Source: Nautiliaceae bacterium (GTDB lineage Bacteria; Campylobacterota; Campylobacteria; Campylobacterales; Nautiliaceae). From it: a stretch of 57,383 nt of DNA. The notes below the pieces were generated by a model. That model did no database searches. It saw only the letters and a program-made list of their open reading frames with translations, and was not told the DNA's origin. The stretch lies in contig JAMOSZ010000008.1 of assembly GCA_027062625.1 (NCBI GenBank), positions 1-57,383 of the forward strand, in the 5' to 3' direction. How positions within the stretch are numbered: the first letter of the stretch is position 1; every line of letters begins with the position of its first letter. This document shows positions 37,445 to 48,236 of the stretch, piece by piece. Both the position numbers and the translations under genes were made by a program.

Positions 37445-39769
37445 ATGAAATTAGAAAATTATAGCCAATTGCCATCTAAGATGCCTGTTTTAAAAAGAGA
37501 TGAAATAATCTATCCATTTATGATTATACCTATCTTTTTAGAAACAAAAGAGGAAAAAGAAGCTATCTCAAATGCAATTAAAGACCACTCTTTAATCTTT
37601 GTATCAATAAGTGATGAAATTGGCACATATGGAACTATTGGAACTATTATAAGAAAAGTGCCTTTACCTGATGGAAAAATAAAAATCCTTTTTCAAGGAC
37701 TTGCAAGAGGAAAAATTATTGAAATTGTAGATAAAGACCCAACTATTGTAGTTGTTGATGAAGTAAAAACTCAAAAACCAAATGCAGAAGAGATTAATAT
37801 CTTACTTCAAACTCTAAAAGAGCACTTATCAACTCTAAGTGAGTTAAATCCATATTTTCCAAAAGATTTCGTAAAAATAGTAGATTCAAATTCAGATATT
37901 GATAGAATAATAGATATTATTGCAAGCTCTTTAAAATTACCAAAAGAAAAAGCTTATGAGCTTTTTAAAGAGACAGATGTAAAAGAAAAACTTATAAAAC
38001 TTATTCACTTTATTTTAGAAGAAATCGAGTCTATAAGACTTAAAAATGAACTAAACAAAAAAGTAATGGAGCAAGTCCAAGAGATAAACAGAGAACATCT
38101 ACTAAAACAGCAATTAAAACTTATCCAAGAAGAGCTTGGAATGACAAATGAGATTGAAGAAGAGATAAGAGAGTATAGAGAAAAGCTTGAAAAATTAAAA
38201 CCATGTATGAGAGAAGATGCTTATAAAGAGATAAAAAAACAAATTGATAGATTAAGCAGAATGCATCCAGACTCAGCCGAAGCAACAACTACTCAAAACT
38301 ATATTGAATGGGCACTTGAAGTGCCATTTTGTAGCTATGCAAAAGAGGATTTTGATATAAAAGAGTTAAAAGAACGCCTTGATAAAGACCACTATGGACT
38401 TAAAAAACCAAAAGAGAGAATTATTGAATATTTTGGGGCAAAAGAACTTGCAAAAAAAAGAAATCAAGAATTTAGTGGAGCAATTATCTGTTTTGTAGGA
38501 CCTCCTGGGGTTGGAAAAACAAGTCTTGCAAACTCAATCGCAAAATCTCTTGATAGAAACTTAGTAAGAATTGCACTTGGAGGGCTTGAAGATGTAAATG
38601 AACTAAGAGGTCACAGAAGAACATACATTGGAGCAATGCCAGGGCGTATTGCCCAAGGCTTAATTAACGCAAAACAGATGAACCCAGTAATTGTGCTTGA
38701 TGAGATTGATAAGATTTCTAGATTCAAAGGCGACCCAACAGCAGTATTACTTGAAGTACTTGACCCAGAACAAAACGCTCATTTTAGAGACCTTTATTTA
38801 AATTTTGATTTAGATTTGTCTAAGGTGCTATTTATCGCAACGGCAAATGACCCAAGCACAATTCCAACGCCTCTTAGAGATAGAATGGAGATGATTTTTG
38901 TAGGAAGTTATACGCCTCAGGAAAAATTTGAGATTGCAAAAAGATACTTAATACCACAAGAAGCAAAAAAACACTCACTAAAAGAGAACGAAATTAAAAT
39001 AACAGACGCCGCTTTAAAAGAAATAATAGATAAATATACAAAAGAAGCAGGAGTTAGAAATTTAAGAAGAGTTATTGCAAAAATTATGAGAAAAGCAGCC
39101 ATTAAAATTTTAGAAGGAGAAAAAGAAGTTAAAGTTACAATCAAAAACCTTCAAGAATTTTTAGACAAACCTCTATTTGAACTTGAAGCAGTAGATAAAA
39201 AAGATAAAGTAGGAGTAGTAAATGGACTTGCTTGGACTCCGGTTGGAGGAGATGTATTAAAAGTAGAAGCGGTTAAATACAAAGGGAAAGGGCAAGTAAT
39301 CTTAACTGGTCAACTTGGAGATGTAATGAAAGAATCAGCTCATATTGCGTTTACTTTAATAAAAACATTAATTGATAATAAAAAAATCAAACCAAAAGAA
39401 CGCTCAAAAGAGCCAATTTATTATAAATACAACATTCACATCCATGTTCCAGAAGGAGCTATCCCAAAAGATGGTCCAAGTGCTGGAATTACAATGGCAA
39501 CGGCTATTGCAAGTATTTTTAGTGATAAAAAAGTAAAAGCAGACGTAGCGATGACAGGAGAGATTACTCTAACAGGAGAAGTATTACCTATTGGAGGACT
39601 TAAAGAAAAATTAATCGCAGCTTATAAAGCAAAAATCAAAAAAGTCTTAATTCCAGAAAAAAATTATAAAAGAGATTTAGACGACGTCCCACAAGAAGTT
39701 AAAGAGGGATTAGAAATCGTACCGGTTAAAAGGATTGAAGAAGTGTTAGAAAACGCTCTTGTAAAATGA
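37445..39769 (+). CDS. lon: ATP-dependent protease Lon
   Basis: [38 protein letters not shown]; start refined to MKLENYS. Confidence 0.97.
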   Translation: MKLENYSQLPSKMPVLKRDEIIYPFMIIPIFLETKEEKEAISNAIKDHSLIFVSISDEIGTYGTIGTIIRKVPLPDGKIKILFQGLARGKIIEIVDKDPTIVVVDEVKTQKPNAEEINILLQTLKEHLSTLSELNPYFPKDFVKIVDSNSDIDRIIDIIASSLKLPKEKAYELFKETDVKEKLIKLIHFILEEIESIRLKNELNKKVMEQVQEINREHLLKQQLKLIQEELGMTNEIEEEIREYREKLEKLKPCMREDAYKEIKKQIDRLSRMHPDSAEATTTQNYIEWALEVPFCSYAKEDFDIKELKERLDKDHYGLKKPKERIIEYFGAKELAKKRNQEFSGAIICFVGPPGVGKTSLANSIAKSLDRNLVRIALGGLEDVNELRGHRRTYIGAMPGRIAQGLINAKQMNPVIVLDEIDKISRFKGDPTAVLLEVLDPEQNAHFRDLYLNFDLDLSKVLFIATANDPSTIPTPLRDRMEMIFVGSYTPQEKFEIAKRYLIPQEAKKHSLKENEIKITDAALKEIIDKYTKEAGVRNLRRVIAKIMRKAAIKILEGEKEVKVTIKNLQEFLDKPLFELEAVDKKDKVGVVNGLAWTPVGGDVLKVEAVKYKGKGQVILTGQLGDVMKESAHIAFTLIKTLIDNKKIKPKERSKEPIYYKYNIHIHVPEGAIPKDGPSAGITMATAIASIFSDKKVKADVAMTGEITLTGEVLPIGGLKEKLIAAYKAKIKKVLIPEKNYKRDLDDVPQEVKEGLEIVPVKRIEEVLENALVK

Positions 39770-40284
39770 AAGTTTTAGTATGTATAAGCGGGGCAAGTGG
39801 AGCAAGTCTTGGACTTAAACTCTATTCTCTTATCCCCCCTTCTTATCAAAGATTTTTAGTAGTAAGCGAGAGTGCAAAAGTCGTATTGCAAAAAGAAGAA
39901 AATATTTTCTTAAACGACGATATCTCAGCTCCTGTGGCAAGTGGAAGTTTTGGAGTGGATATTACCTTTATAGTTCCTTGTAGTATGAATACCTTAGCTA
40001 AAATCTCACTTGGAATTGCTGATAACCTCATAACCAGATCAGCCCAAGTAGCTATAAAAGAGAAAAAAAAGTTAATACTTGCTCCAAGAGAGATGCCACT
40101 TAGCCAGATACATTTAGAGCATATGCTAAAACTCTCACGCATTCAAAATGTTATAATTGCACCTCCAATTTTTGGCTATTATAATAAACCAAAAACAATT
40201 AAAGATATTGAGATGTTTTTAATAGGAAAATGGTTTGATTTAGCAGGAATTAAAAACGATTTTTTTAAAAGGTGGGGAGAATGA
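39766..40284 (+). CDS. ubiX: UbiX family flavin prenyltransferase
   Basis: [47 protein letters not shown]. Confidence 0.9.
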   Translation: MKVLVCISGASGASLGLKLYSLIPPSYQRFLVVSESAKVVLQKEENIFLNDDISAPVASGSFGVDITFIVPCSMNTLAKISLGIADNLITRSAQVAIKEKKKLILAPREMPLSQIHLEHMLKLSRIQNVIIAPPIFGYYNKPKTIKDIEMFLIGKWFDLAGIKNDFFKRWGE

Positions 40285-40754
40285 AAGCAATATACCCAGG
40301 AACCTTTGATCCTGTAACAAACGGGCATTTAGACATTATAAAAAGAGCGTGTAAAATTTTTGATAAAGTAATTGTAGCGGTGGCTGATAATAAAGACAAA
40401 AAGACTATGTTTAATTTAGAAAAAAGAGTAGAAATGATGAAAAAAGCCACTAAAAATCTAAAAAAAATAGAAGTTAAAAGTTTTAATTCTTTATTAGTTG
40501 ACTTTGCAAAAAAAGAAAACTCAAACATAATAATAAGAGGACTAAGGGCTGTTAGCGATTTTGAATATGAACTTCAAATGGGATATGCAAACAAATCTCT
40601 AAATCCAGAAATTGATATACTCTATCTTATGCCAAATTTACAAAACGCTTTTATCTCTTCAAGTGTTGTTAGAAGCATACTAAAATATAAAGGAGATGTA
40701 AGTCATCTTGTGCCAAAAGAGATTTTAGGAGATTTGAATGTATATAGCAATTGA
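40281..40754 (+). CDS. coaD: Phosphopantetheine adenylyltransferase
   Basis: [47 protein letters not shown]. Confidence 0.97.
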   Translation: MKAIYPGTFDPVTNGHLDIIKRACKIFDKVIVAVADNKDKKTMFNLEKRVEMMKKATKNLKKIEVKSFNSLLVDFAKKENSNIIIRGLRAVSDFEYELQMGYANKSLNPEIDILYLMPNLQNAFISSSVVRSILKYKGDVSHLVPKEILGDLNVYSN

Positions 40755-41319
40755 AGGAATAGACACCGCCGGAAAAAGCACCCAAATAGAGCTTTTAAAA
40801 AGCGATTTTAAAAATGCAATTTTTATTAAAGAACCAGGCTTTACAATGCTTGGCAAAAAGATAAGAGAGATTTTATTAAATGATGAAATCTCTAAAAAGG
40901 CTGAATTGTTTTTGTTTTTAGCAGATAGGGCTGAGACTATTAAAAAAGTAGTAAAGCCAAATTATAACAGATTAATAATTTCAGACAGAAGTGTTATAAG
41001 CGGAATTGCTTATGGGATGGAATGGTTTGATTTTGATATGCTTGTAAATTTAAACCGCTTTGCAACTGATTCAATCTTTCCTCAGTTTGTAATTATCCTC
41101 TATCTAAACAAAGAGGAACTTCAAAAAAGACTCTTAAAAAAAAGCCGCGATAAAATAGAAAAAAGAGGAGTTGAATATCTACTTAAAATCCAGAATAATT
41201 TAATAACAACTTGCAAACGATTAGAAATCCCTCATCTTATAATTGACGCTTCAAAAGAGATAAAAGAGATTAATTTTAGAATCAAAAAGGCAATAGATGG
41301 GCTTGTTAAAGCAGATTAA
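40738..41319 (+). CDS. tmk: Thymidylate kinase
   Basis: [30 protein letters not shown]. Confidence 0.95.
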   Translation: MYIAIEGIDTAGKSTQIELLKSDFKNAIFIKEPGFTMLGKKIREILLNDEISKKAELFLFLADRAETIKKVVKPNYNRLIISDRSVISGIAYGMEWFDFDMLVNLNRFATDSIFPQFVIILYLNKEELQKRLLKKSRDKIEKRGVEYLLKIQNNLITTCKRLEIPHLIIDASKEIKEINFRIKKAIDGLVKAD

Positions 41320-41998
41320 AAGCGACTTTTTAGCAGTTACAAAAAGAGACCCAGCCTTTAAAAATAAAATAGAACTTCTTTATGCATATCCAGGGGTTTG
41401 GGCAATTGTATTTTATAGAATTGCAAATGCAATTTATAAAAAAGGCTTTAAAAAAACGGCAAGATTTATTATGGCTATTAATCAATTTCTAACAAACATT
41501 GATATCCACCCAGCATGTAAAATCGGAGAAAATGTTTTTATTGACCACGGAATTGGAGTGGTAATTGGAGAGACCGCAATTATTGGAAACAATGTAACAA
41601 TTTACCAAGGGGTAACTCTTGGAGGGGTTAGCTTAAATCCAGGCAAAAGACATCCTACAATTGAAGATGAGTGCATTATAGGAGCTGGGGCTAAGGTGCT
41701 TGGAGATATAACAATTGGCAAAGGAAGTAAAATCGGAGCAAATTCAGTTGTGATAAAAGATGTGCCGCCATTTTCAACCGTTGTTGGAGTGCCTGGAAAA
41801 GTTATAAAAAGAAAAGATTACTCTCCACTAAATCACAACAAACTCCCAGATATTGAGAAAGAGCTTATAAAATACTTAATCCAAAGAATTGCCATTTTAG
41901 AAGAAGCAATAATTAGTGAGAATAAAGAAATAATCAAAAAAGATGAAGAATTGGAACAAATTTATAAAGAATACCTTGAAACCTTAAAGCAAAAATAG
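41297..41998 (+). CDS. cysE: Serine O-acetyltransferase
   Basis: Hexapeptide repeats: DIHPACKIGENVFIDHGIGVVIGETAIIG, GVTLGG. Confidence 0.92.
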   Translation: MGLLKQIKSDFLAVTKRDPAFKNKIELLYAYPGVWAIVFYRIANAIYKKGFKKTARFIMAINQFLTNIDIHPACKIGENVFIDHGIGVVIGETAIIGNNVTIYQGVTLGGVSLNPGKRHPTIEDECIIGAGAKVLGDITIGKGSKIGANSVVIKDVPPFSTVVGVPGKVIKRKDYSPLNHNKLPDIEKELIKYLIQRIAILEEAIISENKEIIKKDEELEQIYKEYLETLKQK

Positions 41999-42008
41999 AA
42001 AAATTTAT

Positions 42009-42014
42009 TATAAT
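42009..42014 (+). promoter_or_regulatory. -10 of the aspC-like gene
   Basis: TTATTATAATTC followed by AAAAAGGA. Confidence 0.55.
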
Positions 42015-42033
42015 TCTTTCAAAAAGGACTCAT

Positions 42034-43191
42034 ATGTTTAGCAAAAGAATTGACAAACTCTCTCCATCTCTTACAATTGCAATCTCCCAAAAAGCAAGGG
42101 AGCTTAAATCAAAAGGAAAAGATGTATTGGCATTTAGTGCCGGTGAGCCTGATTTTGATACGCCTGAGGTGATTAAAAAAGCCGCTATTAAAGCCATTGA
42201 AGATGGATTTACAAAATATACAGCAGTTGCCGGAATTCCAGAACTTTTAGAAGCAATTAAGATAAAACTAAAAAGAGATAATAATCTTGAATATGAAACG
42301 GATGAAATTATTGTAAGTAACGGAGCAAAACAGAGCCTTTTTAACACAATGGCGTGTTTGATTGATGAAGGGGATGAAGTAATTATCCCAAGTCCATATT
42401 GGGTAACCTACCCAGAACTTGTAAAATACCACGACGGAGTGCCAGTGAGCATAAAAACTGATGAGAGCACAAACTTTAAAATAACTCCTGATATGCTTAA
42501 AAAAGCTATAACTCCAAAAACAAAAATGTTAATCCTAACAACCCCAAGCAATCCAACTGGTGCAATCTATTCAAAAGAGGAGCTAAAAGCCTTAGCGGAA
42601 GTTTTAAAAGATACAGATATTTGGGTGGTAAGCGATGAGATGTATGAGAAATTAGTTTATGATGGAGAATTTACATCAACAGCAAGCATAAATGAAGATA
42701 TGCTAAACCGCACAATCACAGTAAACGGACTTAGCAAATCTCACGCAATGACGGGTTGGAGGTTTGGATATTTAGCAAGCAAAAATAAAGAACTTATAAA
42801 AAATATGATAAAACTCCAATCTCAAAGCACTTCAAACATAAACTCAATCACTCAAAAAGCGGCAATCCCAGCACTTCTTGGAGAAGCTGATAGTGATGTT
42901 GAGATGATGAGAAGGGAGTTTGAGAAAAGAAGAGACTTTGTATATCAAGCCTTTAACAAAATCCCGGGACTCTCAGCCGCAAAACCAGCCGGGGCTTTTT
43001 ATATTTTTGTAAATCATAAAGAAATTATGGAAGATTCTATGAAGTTTGCTTTAAGATTGCTTGAAGAAAAAGGGGTTGCAGTAGTGCCTGGAATTGGGTT
43101 TGGAAGTGAAGGATATTTTAGATTTTCATTTGCAACCGACCTTGAAACTATAAAAGAGGGAATAAAAAGAATTGAGGAGTTTGTAAAATGA
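42034..43191 (+). CDS. aspC: Aspartate aminotransferase-family PLP enzyme
   Basis: FSAGEPDFDTPEVI, NPTGAIYSKEEL, NGLSKSHAMTGWRFGY. Confidence 0.9.
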   Translation: MFSKRIDKLSPSLTIAISQKARELKSKGKDVLAFSAGEPDFDTPEVIKKAAIKAIEDGFTKYTAVAGIPELLEAIKIKLKRDNNLEYETDEIIVSNGAKQSLFNTMACLIDEGDEVIIPSPYWVTYPELVKYHDGVPVSIKTDESTNFKITPDMLKKAITPKTKMLILTTPSNPTGAIYSKEELKALAEVLKDTDIWVVSDEMYEKLVYDGEFTSTASINEDMLNRTITVNGLSKSHAMTGWRFGYLASKNKELIKNMIKLQSQSTSNINSITQKAAIPALLGEADSDVEMMRREFEKRRDFVYQAFNKIPGLSAAKPAGAFYIFVNHKEIMEDSMKFALRLLEEKGVAVVPGIGFGSEGYFRFSFATDLETIKEGIKRIEEFVK

Positions 43192-43469
43192 TAAGACACA
43201 TAGTCCTTTGCAAAACAAAACCCTATTCTCCTCTTTTAGAGATAAAGCAAAAAATTGAAAATTTAAAGAATGAAATTGATGTTATCAAGCACATTGAAGT
43301 TGGAATTGACATAAAATTTGATAAAGCTTCAAGCGATTTTGCAATTATTACAGAAGTTGAAAGTTTAGAAGATTTAAAAACATATGCAACCCATCCAAAA
43401 CATCTTGAAGTAATTGAATACCTAAAAAACTACCTAACAGAAAGAAGAGTAGTTGATTATAAGACTTAA
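43188..43469 (+). CDS. Dabb (stress-responsive A/B barrel) family protein
   Basis: MIRHIVLCKTKP...DFAIITEVESLEDLKTYATHPKHLEV. Confidence 0.85.
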   Translation: MIRHIVLCKTKPYSPLLEIKQKIENLKNEIDVIKHIEVGIDIKFDKASSDFAIITEVESLEDLKTYATHPKHLEVIEYLKNYLTERRVVDYKT

Positions 43470-44044
43470 ACTCTCTCTTTTCTCATCTCTTTCATTACAT
43501 AAATACTTGCAATTAAAATAACCCCACCAAGCAATACAAGGCTACCATAAACTGCACCTTTGTGAGCTTTATCCCCTACTCCAAATATATACCCTATCAT
43601 TATCAAAAAACCAGTCCAGATTAAATTTGCACTAAATGTAAGAGGAATAAACCAACGAAGCGGCATATGAGAGAGTCCAGCTGGAATTGAGATATATTGT
43701 CCAAGTCCAGGAGTCAAAGGAGCTAAAAAAGCTGAAATCTTGCCGTGATGCTCCCAAAATTTTTGGACTTTTTTTATAACGGGCTTATCTTTTAAGAGCT
43801 TATTTACTAAATACTTTGCCAAAAAATAGTTAATCAAAGCCCCGCTTAAACTCCCAAGTGCCGCACAAATCCAAACTAAAAAGAGATTCATCTCTCCTTT
43901 TGCCGCTAAATAACCAGCCGGAAGCAAAACAAGTTCACTTGGCACCGGAATAAAAGTCCCAACCAATACCATATAAAAATAAATCCCAACATACCCAAGC
44001 ATTTGAGCAAAATGGACCAAAGCATTTACAATATCGTGTAGCAT
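43466..44044 (-). CDS. DedA family membrane protein
   Basis: GTFIPVPSELVLLPAGYLAAKG, TPGLGQYISIPAGLSHMPLRWF. Confidence 0.9.
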   Translation of the reverse strand: MLHDIVNALVHFAQMLGYVGIYFYMVLVGTFIPVPSELVLLPAGYLAAKGEMNLFLVWICAALGSLSGALINYFLAKYLVNKLLKDKPVIKKVQKFWEHHGKISAFLAPLTPGLGQYISIPAGLSHMPLRWFIPLTFSANLIWTGFLIMIGYIFGVGDKAHKGAVYGSLVLLGGVILIASIYVMKEMRKERV

Positions 44045-44052
44045 CCCTCCCC

Positions 44053-44811
44053 TTATAAGTCAAACTCAACTACCACTGGCACATGGTCTGATGGAGTTGG
44101 TTTTCTTTTTCTTCTAATTGATGTTAAAATCTCAACTTCTCTTACCTTCTCAAACAAAGGTTTACTAACTAAGACATAATCAAGCCTTAATCCTTCCTTT
44201 TTATAAACAGCCCCTCCTCTGTAATCATAAAAAGTAAAAACTTTTTTATCCGGATAAAACTCCCTTATCACATCAATAAAACCCATATCAAGAAGCTTAC
44301 CCATAATAGCCCTCTCTTCTGGCAAATGAGTAACTTCCCCATCCCATATAAACTCATCCCATACATCAAGAGAGGTAAAAGAGATATTAAAATCTCCACA
44401 AATTACTACTTTATTCTTTGTTAAATCAAACCTTTTTAGCCACTCAAAAAGCTTATCATAAAAATAAATCTTATACTCAAACCTCTCCCCGTAATTATCC
44501 CCAAGAGGAGCGTAAATGTTGATAATATGAATTTTATTTATAAGAGTATACAAAAACCTAGCCTCCCCAAGCTCCCCATCAAACCCTCTCTCAAACTCTT
44601 CAATTGGATACTTACTGCAAGTCGCAACCCCATTTAGCCTCTTTTGTCCATGAACAACACACTCAAAATCTTCACTCATTAAAGGAAATTTATCACTCTC
44701 AACTTTAATCTCTTGCATACACAAAACATCAATCCCCCACTCTTCAACTAAATTCTTAACAATTTCAAGCCGAGAGCGGATTGAGTTTACATTAAAAGTG
44801 CAAAGTCTCAT
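44053..44811 (-). CDS. xth: Exodeoxyribonuclease III
   Basis: TFNVNSIRSRLE, CMQEIKVESDKFP, NIYAPLGD, PSDHVPVVVEF. Confidence 0.93.
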   Translation of the reverse strand: MRLCTFNVNSIRSRLEIVKNLVEEWGIDVLCMQEIKVESDKFPLMSEDFECVVHGQKRLNGVATCSKYPIEEFERGFDGELGEARFLYTLINKIHIINIYAPLGDNYGERFEYKIYFYDKLFEWLKRFDLTKNKVVICGDFNISFTSLDVWDEFIWDGEVTHLPEERAIMGKLLDMGFIDVIREFYPDKKVFTFYDYRGGAVYKKEGLRLDYVLVSKPLFEKVREVEILTSIRRKRKPTPSDHVPVVVEFDL

Positions 44812-46190
44812 AGTCCCATTTTCCCGGGATTAAGGATATTGTTTGGATCAAAAGCTTTCTTTATCCTTTTAAAAAGCTCAATCTCAGCATCACTAAACGC
44901 TATCTTCATAAAAGGCGCCTTACTAAGCCCAATTCCATGTTCCCCGCTTAAAGTCCCCCCCATCTCTACAACAGCTCTAAATATCTCTTCAACTGCTTTG
45001 TATCCTTTTTTTACCTCTTCTTCGTTGTTTTTATCCTTTACCATTACATTTACATGTATATTCCCATCACCAGCGTGTCCAAAACACGGCACCTCAAAAC
45101 CATACTTTCTGCCAATTTCATAAATCCTATTCAAAGCCTCAGGGAGCTTACTTCTTGGAACTGAAATATCCTCATTTAACTTCTTATTCCCATAAATAGT
45201 AATAGCCTGACTTGCATTTCTTCTTGCATACCAAATCTCTTTTGACTCTTCTTCATCTTTTGCAATTTTAAACTCTTTGCACCCATTATCTTCAAAACTC
45301 TCTTTTAAAATCTTTAACTGATAATCAATCTCCTCTTCAACATTCCCATCAACATCCCCAATAAGCAAAGCCCCAGCCCACTGAGGCAAATTTACATTAA
45401 GTTTTTCTCTGAGCGCCTTTACAACCAAACTATCCATAAACTCCATTGCAACTGGCATTGCTCCACTTGCAAGAGATTTATAAACAGCATTCATCGCATC
45501 TTCAACACTCTCAAAAATTCCCATATAAGTTTTTTTTAGTTTTGGTTTTGGAAGAAGTTTTAGAGTAATTTCGGTAATTACAGCCAAAGTCCCCTCACTC
45601 CCGACCAAAATTCCAGCTACATTATACCCAGCAACATCTTTTATAGTCCTTTTTCCAGCCCTTATTATCTCCCCATTTGGAAGGACTGCTCTAAGGCTCA
45701 TAACATAATCTTTTGTAATCCCATATTTTGCCGCTCTCATTCCACCTGCATTCTCACTCACATTCCCGCCTATTGTAGAATAATCCATACTTGCTGGGTC
45801 TGGCGGATAGAAAAGCCCTCTTTTTTCAACCTCTCTTTGCAAATGGGCGTTTACAACTCCTGGCTGCACAACTGCTACCATATCCTTCTCATCAATTTCA
45901 AGTATTTTATTCATATACTTCTCAAACGCCAAAACTATCCCTCCATTTACCGGCAACGCCCCGCCTGTAAAGCCGCTCCCAGCTCCTCTTGGTATAATTG
46001 CAATTTTATTTTCATTACAGTATTTTAAGATTTTGCTAATTTCTTCTTCATTTTCCGGAAACAAAACCGCATCTGGATAGTAGTGCTCTCTTGTAGCATC
46101 GTATGAATAGGCACGAAGGTGGATTTTATCAGTTTTTATATCATCTTCACCCACTATCTTTTTTAACTCTTCAATATGTTTAGTCATCAA
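44808..46190 (-). CDS. FAD-binding oxidase, GlcD-like (glycolate/lactate dehydrogenase family)
   Basis: IIPRGAGSGFTGGALP, STIGGNVSENAGGMRAAKYG, CFGHAGDGNIHVN, LSGEHGIGLSK. Confidence 0.92.
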   Translation of the reverse strand: MMTKHIEELKKIVGEDDIKTDKIHLRAYSYDATREHYYPDAVLFPENEEEISKILKYCNENKIAIIPRGAGSGFTGGALPVNGGIVLAFEKYMNKILEIDEKDMVAVVQPGVVNAHLQREVEKRGLFYPPDPASMDYSTIGGNVSENAGGMRAAKYGITKDYVMSLRAVLPNGEIIRAGKRTIKDVAGYNVAGILVGSEGTLAVITEITLKLLPKPKLKKTYMGIFESVEDAMNAVYKSLASGAMPVAMEFMDSLVVKALREKLNVNLPQWAGALLIGDVDGNVEEEIDYQLKILKESFEDNGCKEFKIAKDEEESKEIWYARRNASQAITIYGNKKLNEDISVPRSKLPEALNRIYEIGRKYGFEVPCFGHAGDGNIHVNVMVKDKNNEEEVKKGYKAVEEIFRAVVEMGGTLSGEHGIGLSKAPFMKIAFSDAEIELFKRIKKAFDPNNILNPGKMGL

Positions 46191-46809
46191 TTCCCTTTAT
46201 GAGAGATTTGTAATACTTTATCAAATTTTTATTAACTTTTAGAGAGTAAGCATAATTAAAAAACGGCAATTTATACTCAACCTCTTCAAAAGGCTTTTTC
46301 TTTATCGCATAAAAACTAAAACTATCCACTTCATAAATATTATCCAAAACAAATATATACTTACCTATATTAAACTCAGCCGCAAATTTTTTAAGCTCCT
46401 CTTTTGTTGGCAATTCATCATCCATAAAAGCCGCTAAAACATCCGGAGATATAACAATACTCTTTTTATACATATTTTTAACTCTTAAATAACTATCCTG
46501 ATTTGGAGCAATAATCAAAATCCTATCATAATCTTTCCCAAAAATAATCTTATCACCACTCTTTGGCACTACAACTGGCAAAGCAAAAGCATCGTTTTTT
46601 AAAACCTTATAAGGATAAAATTTGGCTTCCTCTCCAAAAGCCACAGCTCTTGCACAAATTATCTCTTTTTCCATATAAGGGCATATCACATATCCACTAA
46701 CCCCTTTTTGTATCTTCTTATCAAGCAGTGCACTATTCTTATTAACTTTAACAATCAAAGCTTCACCCGCAAAAAGTAAAACTCCAATAAACAAAATAAA
46801 AAATCTCAA
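46180..46809 (-). CDS. Plasminogen-binding protein PgbA N-terminal-domain-like exported protein
   Basis: Signal peptide; [62 protein letters not shown]. Confidence 0.7.
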   Translation of the reverse strand: MRFFILFIGVLLFAGEALIVKVNKNSALLDKKIQKGVSGYVICPYMEKEIICARAVAFGEEAKFYPYKVLKNDAFALPVVVPKSGDKIIFGKDYDRILIIAPNQDSYLRVKNMYKKSIVISPDVLAAFMDDELPTKEELKKFAAEFNIGKYIFVLDNIYEVDSFSFYAIKKKPFEEVEYKLPFFNYAYSLKVNKNLIKYYKSLIKGIDD

Positions 46810-47759
46810 CTCCTCTCCTTTAAAAGTCTATTTAAAATCCCTTGAAGTTTTAGCCACATTTTATGAGGCATAAGAGGAAATCCGCTATAAACCCCAGGAG
46901 TTTTTATAGACTTTGTAACCCCTCCTCTTGCCGCTATTGTGGTAAATGGGGCTATTTCAAGATGTCCAGCAGTTGCACTCTGTCCTCCCATTACCACATT
47001 TCTGCCAAGCTTAGTAGAGCCAGATAATCCAACTTGGGAGACTAAAATAGAATTCTCTCCTATCTCGCAATTATGACCAACTTGAACCAAGTTATCAATT
47101 TTACTACCTTTTTTAATAATAGTCTTACCAAACACAGCCCTATCTATTGTAGTATTTGCCCCAATTTCAACCTCATCTTCAATCAAAACTCTCCCTAAAT
47201 GGTAAATCTTAATATGTCTTCCATCTTTTGTATGGGCATATCCAAACCCATCACTTCCTATTACACTGCCTGAGTGGATAATTACATTTTTACCAATTTT
47301 TGTATCCCTATAAATAGAGACATTTGGATAAATAACACTCCCCTCATCAATTTCAACAAAAGGAGCAATAGTAACATTTGGCATAACTACCACATTTTTG
47401 CCAATTTTTGCACCTTTTCCAATTCTAACGCTTTTATCCACTTTTGCACTACTATCAACATAAAACTCCCCATCGACCCAAGGCTCTTTTGCAAAAGATT
47501 TACTAAGAATTGCAACCTTTAAATATGGCTCATCGGTAAAAAGGGGAACTACCCCTTTTGGAAGTTTATCTTTATACTCTTTACTTAAAATTACGGCACT
47601 CGCCTTTGTAGTGGGCAAAAATTTTGCGTATTTTGGATTATGCAAAAAAGAAATTTCCCCTTTTTTTGCATCTTGAAGGGTATTTATCCCCTTAATTTCT
47701 ATATCGCTTTTTAAATCACAATCTATCTTTAAAACTTTGCAAATCTCACTAAGTCTCAT
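46806..47759 (-). CDS. lpxD: UDP-3-O-acylglucosamine N-acyltransferase
   Basis: Left-handed beta-helix repeats; [45 protein letters not shown]. Confidence 0.96.
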   Translation of the reverse strand: MRLSEICKVLKIDCDLKSDIEIKGINTLQDAKKGEISFLHNPKYAKFLPTTKASAVILSKEYKDKLPKGVVPLFTDEPYLKVAILSKSFAKEPWVDGEFYVDSSAKVDKSVRIGKGAKIGKNVVVMPNVTIAPFVEIDEGSVIYPNVSIYRDTKIGKNVIIHSGSVIGSDGFGYAHTKDGRHIKIYHLGRVLIEDEVEIGANTTIDRAVFGKTIIKKGSKIDNLVQVGHNCEIGENSILVSQVGLSGSTKLGRNVVMGGQSATAGHLEIAPFTTIAARGGVTKSIKTPGVYSGFPLMPHKMWLKLQGILNRLLKERS

Positions 47760-47762
47760 CCC

Positions 47763-48236
47763 CTACCTTTCAATCACACTCACTCCACTTCTTACTATTT
47801 CTAAATTTTTATACTTTGCTTGCATTGCTTTTAAAAAGTTATCAATTCTATTTGGTCTATCTACTACACTAACAACAACACTTTTATCATTAACATTACT
47901 TATCTTTCCATTGTAACATCTCGCAAGAGCGTCAATATCTGCAAGATTATCTTTTACATCTTTTAGAGGAAACTTAACCATTGCCATCTCTTTTTCAATA
48001 AAATCATCACTCTCAATTACTTTATAAACTGGAATTAGCTTATAAAGTTGCTTTACAATCTGCTCAAAAATCTTAGGGTCCCCTTCACTCATTATAGTCA
48101 TTCTTGAAAATTCACTATTTGGAATTGGAGCAACAGTTAAAGAGGTAATATTATACCCTCTTGCGGCAAACATATTTACAACCCTTGCTAAGACTCCGTG
48201 CTCATTTTCTACAATAACAGAAATTATCTTTCTCAT
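47763..48236 (-). CDS. ilvH: Acetolactate synthase small subunit
   Basis: VIVENEHGVLARVVNMFAARGYNITSLTV. Confidence 0.95.
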   Translation of the reverse strand: MRKIISVIVENEHGVLARVVNMFAARGYNITSLTVAPIPNSEFSRMTIMSEGDPKIFEQIVKQLYKLIPVYKVIESDDFIEKEMAMVKFPLKDVKDNLADIDALARCYNGKISNVNDKSVVVSVVDRPNRIDNFLKAMQAKYKNLEIVRSGVSVIER

